From Leptolyngbyaceae cyanobacterium JSC-12 (GTDB lineage: Bacteria > Cyanobacteriota > Cyanobacteriia > Leptolyngbyales > Leptolyngbyaceae): a DNA stretch of 64,000 nucleotides. The stretch is taken from positions 1,448,723 to 1,512,722 of the forward strand of contig CM001633.1 of NCBI GenBank assembly GCA_000309945.1, written 5' to 3'. Below are positions 27,983 to 37,627 of this stretch, in pieces (within the stretch, counting starts at the first letter, position 1; every line of letters begins with the position of its first letter). The notes under the pieces were generated by a model. That model saw only the letters and a program-made list of their open reading frames with translations, was not told the origin of the DNA and searched no databases. The translations under genes were made by a program, and so were the position numbers.

Positions 27983-28150
27983 ACTTGCCTTTGCCCTGTT
28001 TCATATGGCTACGGTTAGCTATGGAAAAGAGTGGAAGTTAGGTGCAGTTGCCACCATAAAACACCATAGGAAATGTGGCATTTGCGTTACACGTGTTTTC
28101 TACCCTCCACTCTCTTGCAGTTCCGCGCATGAGCTGTGCGCGATCGCGAC

Positions 28151-28765
28151 TTAGAATTTTGCTGGATTTAGCTCAAAGTTGCCATTGACGAAGGCAGTAA
28201 TTTCGGTGCCTGCATCATAAGTGACATTTTTTCCTTTGAACAAGAGGGCTACTGGGCTGAGCAATACGGCCGCCGCAATAACACCACCAGAGGTTCCTCC
28301 ACCAGATTTTTCACTGGCTCTCAGGGTAATCCGCTCACCGCTGACTAACGTGACTTCTTGAACGGCAATGTCTAACTTGCCTCTACGCCCCAACATTCCA
28401 GAACGCTGAGCTTCTACCACAATGCCCTTAGCTGCTGCGCCTTGAGCAATCACTACTTTGTTGCCAACGCGAACAGGTTCTACTACTTCGAACTCAACAA
28501 TGTCATTGGTTTTGGCATCTCTGGAAGAAACAGTTTGCTTAAATTTGAGTTTTATGGGGGTGCCATCGGCTAAGCCAAACTTGAGCACAGGAGTGGGAGT
28601 TTTAACGGTGCCAGTTGAATCGGGCGGTAGCGGAGACTGTACAGCCTGGCTCAAAAGAATTGGGACAGCCGTTTGAGCACTAACCGGGAGTGTGGCAATC
28701 GCGAAGGCATCAACGCTAGCGATTAGACTAGCGGTTGCAGCAATCAAAAGTGGATGTTTGATCAT
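28151..28765 (-). CDS. Exported hypothetical protein
   Basis: The 204-residue protein has a signal peptide of about 30 residues (ending PVSAQ). A Pro/Thr-rich stretch follows, then a beta-rich domain with the pattern GTPIKLKFKQTVSSRDAK and VIAQGAAAKGIVVEAQRSG. A glycine-rich hydrophobic hairpin (GGTSGGVIAAAVLLSPVALL) lies near the C-terminus and could be a membrane loop. The pattern resembles exported proteins with a flagellar-P-ring or SAF-like beta-clip (KLKFKQ...AQGAAAKG), but assignment is uncertain. It is monocistronic. Confidence 0.72.
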   Translation of the reverse strand: MIKHPLLIAATASLIASVDAFAIATLPVSAQTAVPILLSQAVQSPLPPDSTGTVKTPTPVLKFGLADGTPIKLKFKQTVSSRDAKTNDIVEFEVVEPVRVGNKVVIAQGAAAKGIVVEAQRSGMLGRRGKLDIAVQEVTLVSGERITLRASEKSGGGTSGGVIAAAVLLSPVALLFKGKNVTYDAGTEITAFVNGNFELNPAKF

Positions 28766-28868
28766 AGAGAGTGTCCTACATTTTTCCTAAGTAGTGGTCA
28801 GGAACTTATCTAGAACTCTTCTGAGCATTATGCAAACTCTACAACGAACTCCAAGGTTTTTTCTAAGA

Positions 28869-30740
28869 TCAGCCAACTGAGAAGCCGCGTTGGGTTTGGC
28901 GATCGCGGATATGCTCAAGCGACCCCACGGGAATAGCTGAGATCAACTGGCGTGTGTAAGCCTGTTTAGGCTGGCGATAGATGGTTTCAGCAGGACCAAT
29001 CTCTTCAATCTGCCCCTTGTTCATCACCATAATGCGATCGCTCATAAACTTGACGACGCTCAAATCGTGGGAAATAAAGATATAAGTTAAATCAAATTCA
29101 GATTGTAGTTCTTTCAACAAGTTCAGCACCTGCGCTTGTACCGAGACATCCAGTGCCGATACGGACTCATCGCAAATAATAAATTTGGGCTGCAATGCCA
29201 GCGCTCGTGCAATACAAATTCGCTGTCGTTGCCCACCCGAAAATTCATGCGGATAACGGCTGATCGCATCAGCACTCAATCCTACTCGCTCCAGCAGATA
29301 AGCCGTTCGTTCCCGTTGTTTATCCCGACTATCAGGCTTTTTGTGGATGCGCATTGGTTCCATAATGGCAGCCCCAACCGTCATGCGCGAGTCAAGTGAG
29401 CTGAACGGATTCTGGAAAACAATCTGCAAATCCTGGCGTAACCGTCTCATGCGATCGCGGGGGAGGTTCGTCAGATCTTCGCCCTCAAAGATGACCTCTC
29501 CTTCCATCGGCTTAATCAATTGCAAGATGGCTCGTGCCAAAGTCGATTTGCCACAACCCGACTCTCCCACCAAGCCCAGCGTTTCACCAGGATACACATC
29601 AAAGCTGATATCATTCACCGCCATAAAATACCGCTTCGTGCGCCCAAAAATACTGCGAATGGGAAATCCAACTCGAAGATTTTTCACTGTCAAAATTGGT
29701 GGTTTCTGCTGCAATGCGGCTAGGCGCTGATTCAGTTCTTCAAGCGATACTTCCTGTGCTAGCTGAAGCGCCCGATGCACGTCTTTTTCACGCTCCTCGA
29801 TAATCAGTTCGCCCGTTTCACTGGTTCTTACCTGCATAAAGTCTGACACAGTGGGCAAGCGGCGCAGACGCTGATTGGGCTGGGGGCGACAGGTAAGCAA
29901 CCCTTTAGTGTAAGGATGCTGCGGATTGGAAAAGATTTGCCAGACTGTACCCGCTTCTACAATTTTGCCGCGATACATGACGGCGACGAAATCGGCAATT
30001 TCAGCAATGATCCCTAGGTCATGAGTGATAAACATAATGGACATACCCCGGCGATCGCGCAGATCCCGCAGCAAATCCAAAATCGTTGCCTGAACCGTCA
30101 CATCCAATGCCGTTGTGGGTTCATCAGCAATCAGTAGCGCCGGATCGCAAGAAATTGCCATAGCAATCATCACGCGCTGCATTTGTCCACCCGATAACTC
30201 ATGAGGATAGCGGTTGAGAAAGGCTTGCTTGAATCGTTCAATTTCCCGGAGATCGCCCTTAAATCGCTCACTCAACTGCTCTTCACTGGGCAACAACCGC
30301 ACTTCTTGCAACCGTGCGATCGCCTCCTTCTGAGCATCCTCTTTGGTTACACGCTTATGCAGGCAAATTGCTTCTACCAACTGAAACCCAATCGTATACA
30401 CCGGGTTTAGGGAAGTCATCGGCTCCTGAAAAATCATCGAAATTTCGCCGCCCCGATAATCTTCCATGCGCTGAGTTGGCAACATCGCTAAATCTACAGG
30501 CTCTGCCTGGTCTTCTCGACCACGAAACAAAATCTTCCCACCCGTAACCTTGCCCGGAGCAGGCACCAACCCCATCACAGCTAGCGAGGTGACCGACTTT
30601 CCCGAACCCGACTCTCCCACAATTCCTAACGTTTGCCCGCGCTTGACCTCAAATGAAATCCCGTCTACTGCCCGGACAATCGCTTCGCCACCTTTAAATT
30701 GAACAGTCAGGTCTTCAACGTGTAGAACAGTGTCACTCAT
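28869..30740 (-). CDS. Oligopeptide-type ABC transporter, two fused ATPase domains
   Basis: The 623-residue cytoplasmic protein joins two nucleotide-binding domains of the Dpp/Opp (DppD-DppF) type, as in GsiA and YejF. Domain 1 has Walker A GESGSGKS, signature LSGGQMQR and Walker [13 protein letters not shown]. Domain 2 has [16 protein letters not shown] and [12 protein letters not shown]. Each domain ends in the oligopeptide-transporter tail with HPYTKGLL or QAYTRQLI. The start [13 protein letters not shown] at 30738-30740 is preferred over the frame start at 30755. No permease or substrate-binding protein is adjacent, so it must serve membrane partners encoded elsewhere. Confidence 0.92.
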   Translation of the reverse strand: MSDTVLHVEDLTVQFKGGEAIVRAVDGISFEVKRGQTLGIVGESGSGKSVTSLAVMGLVPAPGKVTGGKILFRGREDQAEPVDLAMLPTQRMEDYRGGEISMIFQEPMTSLNPVYTIGFQLVEAICLHKRVTKEDAQKEAIARLQEVRLLPSEEQLSERFKGDLREIERFKQAFLNRYPHELSGGQMQRVMIAMAISCDPALLIADEPTTALDVTVQATILDLLRDLRDRRGMSIMFITHDLGIIAEIADFVAVMYRGKIVEAGTVWQIFSNPQHPYTKGLLTCRPQPNQRLRRLPTVSDFMQVRTSETGELIIEEREKDVHRALQLAQEVSLEELNQRLAALQQKPPILTVKNLRVGFPIRSIFGRTKRYFMAVNDISFDVYPGETLGLVGESGCGKSTLARAILQLIKPMEGEVIFEGEDLTNLPRDRMRRLRQDLQIVFQNPFSSLDSRMTVGAAIMEPMRIHKKPDSRDKQRERTAYLLERVGLSADAISRYPHEFSGGQRQRICIARALALQPKFIICDESVSALDVSVQAQVLNLLKELQSEFDLTYIFISHDLSVVKFMSDRIMVMNKGQIEEIGPAETIYRQPKQAYTRQLISAIPVGSLEHIRDRQTQRGFSVG

Positions 30741-30809
30741 GGAGATCAAGAACAAAAAGTTTCTTGGATTCTAACAGCCTCTCAGCCCAATAGGCGGAAC
30801 TTTTAAGTT

Positions 30810-32309
30810 CTAAGGAATTGCTGATTTTTTACTCTGGAAGGGAAGACGACGAACTTGCTGCCTCGCATGGTTAAGATATTGCTGGTATTCAATTGCCTTG
30901 CGTTGAGCAATAGCATAGTTAGGACTGGAGGGTTGCACATTTGTCATCAGGATAATTGCTTGTTCCCAGAGACTGGCGACTTGCTCCCAATCCTGGCGAG
31001 TTTTAGCCCGTTGTCCACGAGTCACAGCCATTTCTGCAAGTGAAATCGCTTGACGAAACGTTGCATCTGTTGGTCTCGTTGGGGAAGGTGGAACCGAAGA
31101 TCCTGGTACAGGCACTGAGCTAGAACCTGGCGGGCGGGAATTTGGTTGTCTGGGAAAGGGGACATGAATGTTGGGCATTCGCATAGACGGCAAAGAGGCT
31201 GGATTATTCAGATAAGTTTTAACGCCAAAGATGCCCGCGATCACACTGACGACTGCCAGCGCAGCTAGTGAGATTTTGACTAGGCTGAATGGGCGATCAC
31301 CTGTTACCTTCCCAGTTCGAGCATTCACCATCACTGAAAACCGACGGTTCTTGAAGTGATAAGTCGCTACCCATACTGGCAACAAGATGTGTTTGAAGGT
31401 AATGTCCCGATAAGAGGTAGAAACTGAATGGATGCGCTGTTCGTCACCACCAATCTCTCGTTGCACATCAGAATGAATCTGATCTGCCATTTGAACCTTT
31501 GCCTGTTCAAATCCTGCTTTTAAGCTGATCTGGTAACGCTGTGCTTTAAACCCAGCTAAATAAGACGAGTTGTAAGCCACCAGATTTGCTAAATCCCAGC
31601 CTGCAATAGCTGCCAAGTGCTGACCGTTAACGGCTGTGGTTCCCGCCACCAAAACATCATCAAAAAATCGGTTTACATACCCCGAAACTGAAGTCCAGCG
31701 CGTTTTTTGCACTTGTCGTGTTTTGGTTTCGGGGTTCCCATCAGAATCGGTTTCAGTGTAGGTTTCAGTAACGGTGTAATAGTCGCCTCGCTCTCCCCGA
31801 TAGTGGCTAGTTGTTTGGCAATCATACGTCCAAAAAGGTAGATAAATACCCTGAATGCTTTCCTGTTGAGATAACTTATGTAAGCCAGTTGGAGCAAACC
31901 AGCGCCGTTGTAACCATTGTTGAATCGACGCTTGAGCCGTGCGTCTATCCACTCGAAACGGCAACACTCCCTCTGGAGTCACGATCGGGTTTGCTGCCTC
32001 AGGATGTGCCACAATACTGGTGTCGCAAAACGGGCACTTTCCGGCAACCATGGGTGGCTCAAAGGCAAATTCAACATGACATCCCGGGCACTTCACCTCC
32101 AGGGCAGTGGTAGATAATGCGGCAATTCGCGTATGGTTAGCTGTTAGATACGCTTCATACGATCGCTCCAGCACAGAAGCATTACTGGCAGGAACGGGTT
32201 GTTCCTGACCGCAATAGAGGCATTCCAGATGTCCACTTTTGGGATTAAACTCTAACCTGCCGCCGCAGTTTGGGCAGGGAAATTGCTGATTACTCGATTG
32301 GCTCTGCAT
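30810..32309 (-). CDS. Double zinc-ribbon membrane protein (YdjG-like partner of SPFH protein)
   Basis: The 499-residue protein has two N-terminal zinc ribbons: C12-x2-C15 with C30-x2-C33, and C74-x2-C77 with C92-x2-C95. A middle domain with WTYDCQTTSHYRGERGDYY and LPVWVATYHFKNRRFSVMV follows. A single membrane helix at about 343-368 (SLAALAVVSVIAGIFGVKTYL) leads to a Pro/Ser-rich linker and a C-terminal helical region. Domain order and pairing with the SPFH protein recall YdjG/YdjI of Bacillus subtilis, where YdjG helps place the SPFH protein at the membrane. It starts 39 bases after the SPFH gene ends. Function in cyanobacteria is unknown. Confidence 0.78.
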   Translation of the reverse strand: MQSQSSNQQFPCPNCGGRLEFNPKSGHLECLYCGQEQPVPASNASVLERSYEAYLTANHTRIAALSTTALEVKCPGCHVEFAFEPPMVAGKCPFCDTSIVAHPEAANPIVTPEGVLPFRVDRRTAQASIQQWLQRRWFAPTGLHKLSQQESIQGIYLPFWTYDCQTTSHYRGERGDYYTVTETYTETDSDGNPETKTRQVQKTRWTSVSGYVNRFFDDVLVAGTTAVNGQHLAAIAGWDLANLVAYNSSYLAGFKAQRYQISLKAGFEQAKVQMADQIHSDVQREIGGDEQRIHSVSTSYRDITFKHILLPVWVATYHFKNRRFSVMVNARTGKVTGDRPFSLVKISLAALAVVSVIAGIFGVKTYLNNPASLPSMRMPNIHVPFPRQPNSRPPGSSSVPVPGSSVPPSPTRPTDATFRQAISLAEMAVTRGQRAKTRQDWEQVASLWEQAIILMTNVQPSSPNYAIAQRKAIEYQQYLNHARQQVRRLPFQSKKSAIP

Positions 32310-32348
32310 CTCAATCGTGATTCTAGTTTAGAAACTCCCACGGCAACC

Positions 32349-33437
32349 TTATGGATTTGATGGCGGTGGCGGCGGCGGAGACAGCAAGTTTGCCAGTTCT
32401 GTCACCGTACTTGCGAGTTGCCAATCGCTCATTCCAGAACGCCAAACAAAGGTTTGGGCAGTTAACCCGTTTTGTAGCAGTTGATGAATAGTAAAAGGTC
32501 CTAAATTCTGACCATCGCGAGACATGTACCATTGCGTTGGCGTCGGGGGAGGAGGCGGAACTGATGCATTGGGGGACTGAGGAGGATGTTGCATCGCATT
32601 GGCAAGTTGTTGCCCCATTGCCATACCAACGCCAAATTCTAGAGCAGTATTCCCCCCATCAGGATTTTGAGCAGATTGAGCGATCGCGTTTGCTGCTTGA
32701 TACTGAGCATACTGCTGCATATTCCCAAGCATCCCAATCGACGCCCGCTTGTCGAGGGCAGTCTCCACTTCAGGCGGTACAGAGACATTTTCAATCAATA
32801 GCTGAGTCAGTTCCAGCCCAAACCGCTGTAACTCAGACTGCATTGCCGTTCGGATTGTTTCACCAAGTTCTCTATATCGAGCTGCAAAATCAAACAATGG
32901 AATATGAGCAGCACCAAACCCAGAGGTAAACGCCGTCAGAATCATGTTGCGAATGTGATGACTAACCTCTTCTACCTGAAACAGTCCATCTGTGCTCACC
33001 AACTCCTGCAAAAATACTTCGGGTTGGGCAATACGCACGTTGTATGTGCCATAAGCTCGGAGCCGGACTGGACCTAATTCTGGATCACGAATAATGATGG
33101 GATTTGACGTGCCCCATTTGAGGTTCGTGAAAATTTTGGTGTTGAAGAAATAAACTTCTGCTTTGAATGGGGAATTGAAGCCATATGCCCATCCCATCAG
33201 GGTGCTGAGAATGGGTAAGTTTTGAGTACTAAGCTGATACATCCCTGGCTCAAAGGAATCAGCAATCCGTCCTTCATTTACGAAAACTGCTTTCTGCCCA
33301 GGACGCACAGTCAGCTTTGCGCCCATCTTGATTTCGTTGTTGTATCGCTGAAATCGATAGACCATCGTATCGTTGGTTGAATCCAGCCACTCGATGATAT
33401 CGACGAATTCACCCATGAGTTTGTCAAAAATACCCAC
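32349..33437 (-). CDS. SPFH/Band-7 protein of the YdjI (virion core) type with C-terminal GYF_2 domain
   Basis: The 362-residue protein opens MGIFDKLMGEFVDIIEWLDS, then has an SPFH domain with RPGQKAVFVNEGRIADSFEPG and KWGTSNPIIIRD, features shared with B. subtilis YdjI. A Gln/Ala-rich oligomerisation helix lies at about 230-265, followed by a proline-rich linker and a GYF_2 domain at about 300-350 (WYMSRDGQNLGPFTIHQLLQ), ending in a polyproline tail. SPFH proteins form membrane microdomain scaffolds or cages. It is the first gene of a two-gene operon with the zinc-ribbon protein. Confidence 0.86.
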   Translation of the reverse strand: MGIFDKLMGEFVDIIEWLDSTNDTMVYRFQRYNNEIKMGAKLTVRPGQKAVFVNEGRIADSFEPGMYQLSTQNLPILSTLMGWAYGFNSPFKAEVYFFNTKIFTNLKWGTSNPIIIRDPELGPVRLRAYGTYNVRIAQPEVFLQELVSTDGLFQVEEVSHHIRNMILTAFTSGFGAAHIPLFDFAARYRELGETIRTAMQSELQRFGLELTQLLIENVSVPPEVETALDKRASIGMLGNMQQYAQYQAANAIAQSAQNPDGGNTALEFGVGMAMGQQLANAMQHPPQSPNASVPPPPPTPTQWYMSRDGQNLGPFTIHQLLQNGLTAQTFVWRSGMSDWQLASTVTELANLLSPPPPPPSNP

Positions 33438-33534
33438 TCAGCCCTCCAAAGACATCCGCGAATTGAGCTACGAGTAACTACAAATCCCCACCCCTTAACT
33501 CCGGATTTTAACAAGTTTGAAACTAACGCAGAGG

Positions 33535-33930
33535 TTATCTCAAGGCATAGTCTGGTTGGTACTCCACTAGTTCAATTTCGTTGCCATCTGGATCGTTGAT
33601 GTAGAGTCTTGCTTTAGTCTCTGGTGATTCGCCAGTGTAGTACTCGATGCCATTGTGTTCTAACAGCGATCGCATTTTTTCGGCATCAGTAATCACAAAC
33701 CCTATATGGTTAATGCCAATGCCTTCGTAAGGGGAATGAGTGCGGGTTGCGCCAGGTGAGTCATTCAACGCCAGGTAAAATTGACCATTGCCAAAGTGCA
33801 GCCAGCGGCAACCCTGGTTAGTGCCTTCGGCGCGAACATACCAATCGGGAAATAGAGTTTGGTAGAAGCGTTTGCTATCTTCCAGGTTTTGAACATTCAG
33901 GTTGACGTGCTCAAAGCGGTTGAAATTCAT
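33535..33930 (-). CDS. VOC-family (glyoxalase/dioxygenase fold) protein
   Basis: A 131-residue protein with paired beta-alpha-beta-beta-beta modules. The N-terminal FEHVNLNVQNLEDSKRFYQ carries the first metal-ligand His position, with GINHIGFVITD in the second half and a final YINDPDGNEIELVEYQ segment carrying the ligand Glu. The pattern suggests a functional metal-dependent enzyme such as a lactoylglutathione lyase relative, but substrate specificity cannot be told from sequence. It is monocistronic, upstream of the SPFH operon on the same strand. Confidence 0.85.
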   Translation of the reverse strand: MNFNRFEHVNLNVQNLEDSKRFYQTLFPDWYVRAEGTNQGCRWLHFGNGQFYLALNDSPGATRTHSPYEGIGINHIGFVITDAEKMRSLLEHNGIEYYTGESPETKARLYINDPDGNEIELVEYQPDYALR

Positions 33931-34057
33931 GAGTTCCTCCAGTTGGAGTTATAAAAGACTGTAAATGTCAAGAAGCACTTTCCCCATCAATAAAGCGTAC
34001 TCGTTATGAATACGGATACGCAATAAGCATAAATGCGGTGCGAAGAAGTAATGAGTT

Positions 34058-34519
34058 TTAACGATTGAGAAATTGTTGCAACTCATCTAAGAGAGCAATT
34101 TGTCCCTTAACAATGCGGATTTTCGCGTCTTCAATTGAGAACCAGTCGGCGCGATCAACCTCTGGGAAATTTTGATATTTGCCAGAGTGGGGAGGAAACT
34201 CTAGTAGAAAGGTATTGCTTTTAATTTTGCTGGGGTCGCAGTCGCCTGCAAATGCCCAGGCTTTGACCCGTTTTCCACCCGTTTGTTTAATTTCGGTCAA
34301 TTCTACAAATTCACCTCTGGGAATTAGCCCCGTTTCTTCTTCAAACTCCCGTCGGGCAGCATCAAATGGTTCTTCATTTTCCAGGCACTCGCCTTTGGGA
34401 ATAGACCAGCACCCAAAATCTTTTTTTCTCCAGTAGGGACCGCCTGGATGGATGAGAAACACCTCAAGGATTCCTGCCTTGTGGCGATACATGAGTAGCC
34501 CTGCGCTTTTTCTGCCCAT
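34058..34519 (-). CDS. Nudix hydrolase
   Basis: The 153-residue protein contains a perfect Nudix box, Gx5Ex7REUXEEXGU, beginning GECLENEEPFDAAR and ending REFEEETGL near residues 43-65. The N-terminus MGRKSAGLLMYRHKAGILEV and the following WSIPKGE segment are typical of small Nudix enzymes of the MutT/diadenosine-polyphosphate type that also act as house-cleaning pyrophosphatases. Start and length are normal. It is monocistronic. Confidence 0.92.
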   Translation of the reverse strand: MGRKSAGLLMYRHKAGILEVFLIHPGGPYWRKKDFGCWSIPKGECLENEEPFDAARREFEEETGLIPRGEFVELTEIKQTGGKRVKAWAFAGDCDPSKIKSNTFLLEFPPHSGKYQNFPEVDRADWFSIEDAKIRIVKGQIALLDELQQFLNR

Positions 34520-34803
34520 CCCCTTTTTTCAAAATCTGACAACGACTTTACCGCAGCTTTGACCACTTAACAGGTATATCCACAACCGTTGGCATAGATT
34601 CAATACTGTGGAAGGGAGTAGGGGCTATTTCACGACAAGCTTTCGATAGCAAAGCTGATTCATACGAAGGTTGTATCGCAAATTTTCCTGAGCAATGACA
34701 TGTCTAAGAGTGTCAGTATGATACGGGTTGTTGCAAGATGCGGACTAACCTGTTCACAATTCAACTCACCTTAAATTTTTTCAACTTAGCTTTTACTGGT
34801 TCA

Positions 34804-36729
34804 ATGCACATTCACCGTCACTGGCAATCTCGGCTTGCACTATTGCTTCTGCCTATTTCCTCTTTGACTTCTCTCATTCCTCACTCTGCAGCGCGCTCTC
34901 AAGCCAAACCTTTTGATATTCAGGGACATTGGGCACAAACCTGTTTGCAATCCCTCGCACAGCAAAAGATTTTGGCGCCCTATGATGATGGCAACTTCCG
35001 CCCAGATGCGGCTGTTTCTCGTGCGGAGTATGCAGCAACGATTCAACGGGCATTTCCACAGCGCAGTCAAACTCAAAGACCAATTCAGTTTCGAGATATT
35101 CGCAATCATCCCAATGCTAGTGCTATTCAGTACATTCAACAAACAGGATTTTGGGTAAGTGAAGGGCGGGATGAGTTTAGACCCTCTCAGGCAATGACGC
35201 GATCGCAAGCCTTTGGTGGATTAGCAAACGGATTGCGTTACACCGCCAAACAATCAGCCTCCAGAGACTTAAGAGCTGCATTCAAAGACGGTAGACTTGT
35301 TCCTGACTATTTGCGAAACTCAGTTGCCGCTGCTTTAGAAAACCGTTTAGTCATTAACTATCCCGATGTTAAACGCCTGAATTCTAATCAACCAATTCGT
35401 CGAGCAGAACTAGCAGCTTCTTTGTGTCAGGCAATTCCTGCCCTATCATCTTCGGTTCCGCTGCAATATATTGCTAGCATCGAAACTCCAGTGGCTGTTA
35501 CGCCTAAACCCAATCCCTCGACTCCCAGCGCCCCAGTTATTGTGCCAACTCTTCCAGGAAGCCATTCGGGACAACCGCCAGTTCCAGGATTTCCTACTGA
35601 TCCGATCGTAACTCCGCCTAGAATTCCCACCCAGGAAATCCGTGGAGCTTGGATGACCAATATCGACAGTTTTGTATTGTTTAATCCCCGGATGTTGCGA
35701 GAGGCGATGCGAGATCTGGCTCGATTGAAATTCAACACCGTCTATCCAGTGGTATGGAATTGGGGGTATACGGTCTATCCCAGTTCGGTTGCCAGACGAG
35801 TAATTGGCTATTCCATTGACCCACGCTATCCAGGCCTACAAGACCGAGACCCATTGGCAGAAGTTGTGCAACTGGGACGCGAAAAAGGCATTGCCGTAAT
35901 CCCCTGGTTTGAATTCGGCTTTATGGCACCTGCCGACTCAGAACTGGCTACCAAATATCCTGATTGGTTTACGCAACGGCAAGATGGTTCCAAAATTTGG
36001 ATGCAAGGGGAATATCAGCGAGTGTGGCTGAATCCGTTTAAGCCGGAGGTGCAGCAATTTGTGCTAGCTCTGGTGGATGAAATTGTCAGCAAATACAACG
36101 TGGATGGCATCCAGTTTGATGATCATTTGGGACTAGGCGTTGAGTTCGGCTATGACCCTTATACCGTAGCGCTTTATAAAAAAGAACATGGCGGGAAAGA
36201 ACCTCCAAAAGATCCAAGAGATCCAGCCTGGGTAAAATGGAGAGCAGATAAGATTACAGAATTTATGGGACGTATTCACCGCACTGTGAAGGCACGCAGA
36301 CGCTCGGCAATTGTGGCGCTGTCTCCCAATTCTCAGAAATTTGCCTACGAAAACTATCTGCAAGATTGGCACACCTGGCGACAAAGGGGCTTTGTGGAGG
36401 AATTGATTTTGCAGGTATATCGCTCTGATCTCCAGTCATTTGAAAATGAACTGATGCAGCCAGAGATTCAGGAAGCTAAACTGCACATTCCTGTGGGCGT
36501 GGGGGTGCTAACTGGATTGAAGAACAAACCTGTTTCGATGAGTCTTGTTCAGCAAAAAATCCAGATTGCCCGCGATCGCGGCTTTGCAGGTGTCTCATTC
36601 TTCTTCTACGAAACCATGTGGAACCTGAGTAACGAGTCGGCTGATTACCGCAAGTCCATGTTCCAATCCATCTTTGCCCCCACAGTTACCCGTCCCAACA
36701 TTGAAGCAGGCTGGACACCCTTTAATTAA
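34804..36729 (+). CDS. SLH-domain protein with GHL10 (PF02638-type) glycoside-hydrolase-like domain
   Basis: The 641-residue exported protein starts at MHIHRHWQSRLALLLLPISS; an in-frame ATG at 34738 adds 22 residues. After the signal peptide come SLH-type modules at about 37-215 (GHWAQTCLQSLAQQKILAP and relatives), which anchor it to the wall or outer envelope. A Pro/Thr linker at about 220-280 follows. The GHL10 TIM barrel spans about 285-620, with IRGAWMTNIDSFVL, IPWFEFGFM and the acidic QFDDHLGLG near the presumed active site. GHL10 proteins are predicted to cut cell-wall or exopolysaccharide glycans. Confidence 0.87.
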   Translation: MHIHRHWQSRLALLLLPISSLTSLIPHSAARSQAKPFDIQGHWAQTCLQSLAQQKILAPYDDGNFRPDAAVSRAEYAATIQRAFPQRSQTQRPIQFRDIRNHPNASAIQYIQQTGFWVSEGRDEFRPSQAMTRSQAFGGLANGLRYTAKQSASRDLRAAFKDGRLVPDYLRNSVAAALENRLVINYPDVKRLNSNQPIRRAELAASLCQAIPALSSSVPLQYIASIETPVAVTPKPNPSTPSAPVIVPTLPGSHSGQPPVPGFPTDPIVTPPRIPTQEIRGAWMTNIDSFVLFNPRMLREAMRDLARLKFNTVYPVVWNWGYTVYPSSVARRVIGYSIDPRYPGLQDRDPLAEVVQLGREKGIAVIPWFEFGFMAPADSELATKYPDWFTQRQDGSKIWMQGEYQRVWLNPFKPEVQQFVLALVDEIVSKYNVDGIQFDDHLGLGVEFGYDPYTVALYKKEHGGKEPPKDPRDPAWVKWRADKITEFMGRIHRTVKARRRSAIVALSPNSQKFAYENYLQDWHTWRQRGFVEELILQVYRSDLQSFENELMQPEIQEAKLHIPVGVGVLTGLKNKPVSMSLVQQKIQIARDRGFAGVSFFFYETMWNLSNESADYRKSMFQSIFAPTVTRPNIEAGWTPFN

Positions 36730-36750
36730 TGTCTTAACTTAATTAGTGTC

Positions 36751-36978
36751 TTAACTAGCGTGGACTAGGGGCAACGCGACAGCGACCTCCGGGCGGAATT
36801 TGAAAACCATGACGCCAGGACGTTTGATTTTGATGGCATCATCATAGGCTAGATAACCCTCTAACACAGTGTCACCCTACTTGTATTCCACAACTTGCGT
36901 TTTCAGTTCTGCAAGTGCTGTTAGGGGAATGATCACGGTGGCGATCAGCGCAATAAGACAGGACAGCAAAAGTTTCAT
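36751..36978 (-). pseudogene. Decayed dienelactone hydrolase (N-terminal remnant with in-frame stop)
   Basis: The minus-strand ATG at 36976-36978 starts a signal peptide, MKLLLSCLIALIATVIIPLT, followed by ELKTQVVEYK. The frame is then broken by a TAG at 36877-36879. Reading on in the same frame gives GDTVLEGYLAYDDAI, then KRPGVMV, the usual N-terminus of exported cyanobacterial dienelactone hydrolases. Similarity stops at about 36810, before the catalytic Cys/Asp/His region, and the frame ends at a TAA at 36751-36753. The gene has thus lost most of its length and carries a nonsense codon. Confidence 0.8.
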
Positions 36979-37627
36979 AAGAATCTCCCCTCCAAGCAGA
37001 TAACTCTGAGAAGTATAGATCGCAAGTATTTGGTTTAACTTGGACGAAAAAGCCAGGGTAGGCGATCGCGCTTTTATACTCAAATCAAGATTGGGAGCAT
37101 CCTTTCAAGGGTTGCGCCTTTGAGGTAAATCTCTTGCAGAGAAATGAATATACGTAAGGTTGATTATAAAGAATTTGTGAAGACGGGAAAAAAAGGATAA
37201 ATCATCCCCAAATCTACTGTAAAAATCAGGTTGTTACCCAAAAAGAATAGAAACAACCATACTTAGGTTTGCTGCTGAGATCGCTATCCAATTAGCAAGT
37301 TGCTTCACAAAAGATGATGACTGACTTAATGCCCCTCGTATTGTTTCAACGATCCAGGTAACTAACAGCTTCGTTGCTGAACATTTCTTATCTATAGACC
37401 CAATTCTATTACCTTCATAAGAGTGAGGCATAGAAACTGTCAGCATTAAGCTAACATTTGCAAATGCAAGGATTTGAAGAAGATCCGACTAGAGGGAAAG
37501 AATTTGATATCTAGTTTTCAGTTTTGAGCAAGCGGTCAGAATACTTTAGAACGAATCCTGAGAAAGTATCAGGTTAATCTCTAACTCTTTTTCTAAAAAA
37601 AGCTAACCACATTTAGGATTTGCGGTC
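36979..37627. other. Intergenic region bordering the AT-rich glycan-enzyme cluster
   Basis: The 650 bases contain no convincing gene. A 70-codon minus-strand open frame (37234-37446) lacks a ribosome-binding site and has unremarkable composition. At about 37530-37575 the sequence GGTCAGAATACTTTAGAACG followed by ATCCTGAGAA resembles a degraded copy of the interspersed repeat (compare copy C in plus orientation). AT content rises here and stays high until about 43.5 kb. Confidence 0.5.

Noticed and set aside
37234-37446. 70-codon minus-strand frame in AT-rich intergenic DNA
   Set aside because: No ribosome-binding site, no recognisable protein and near-random composition.
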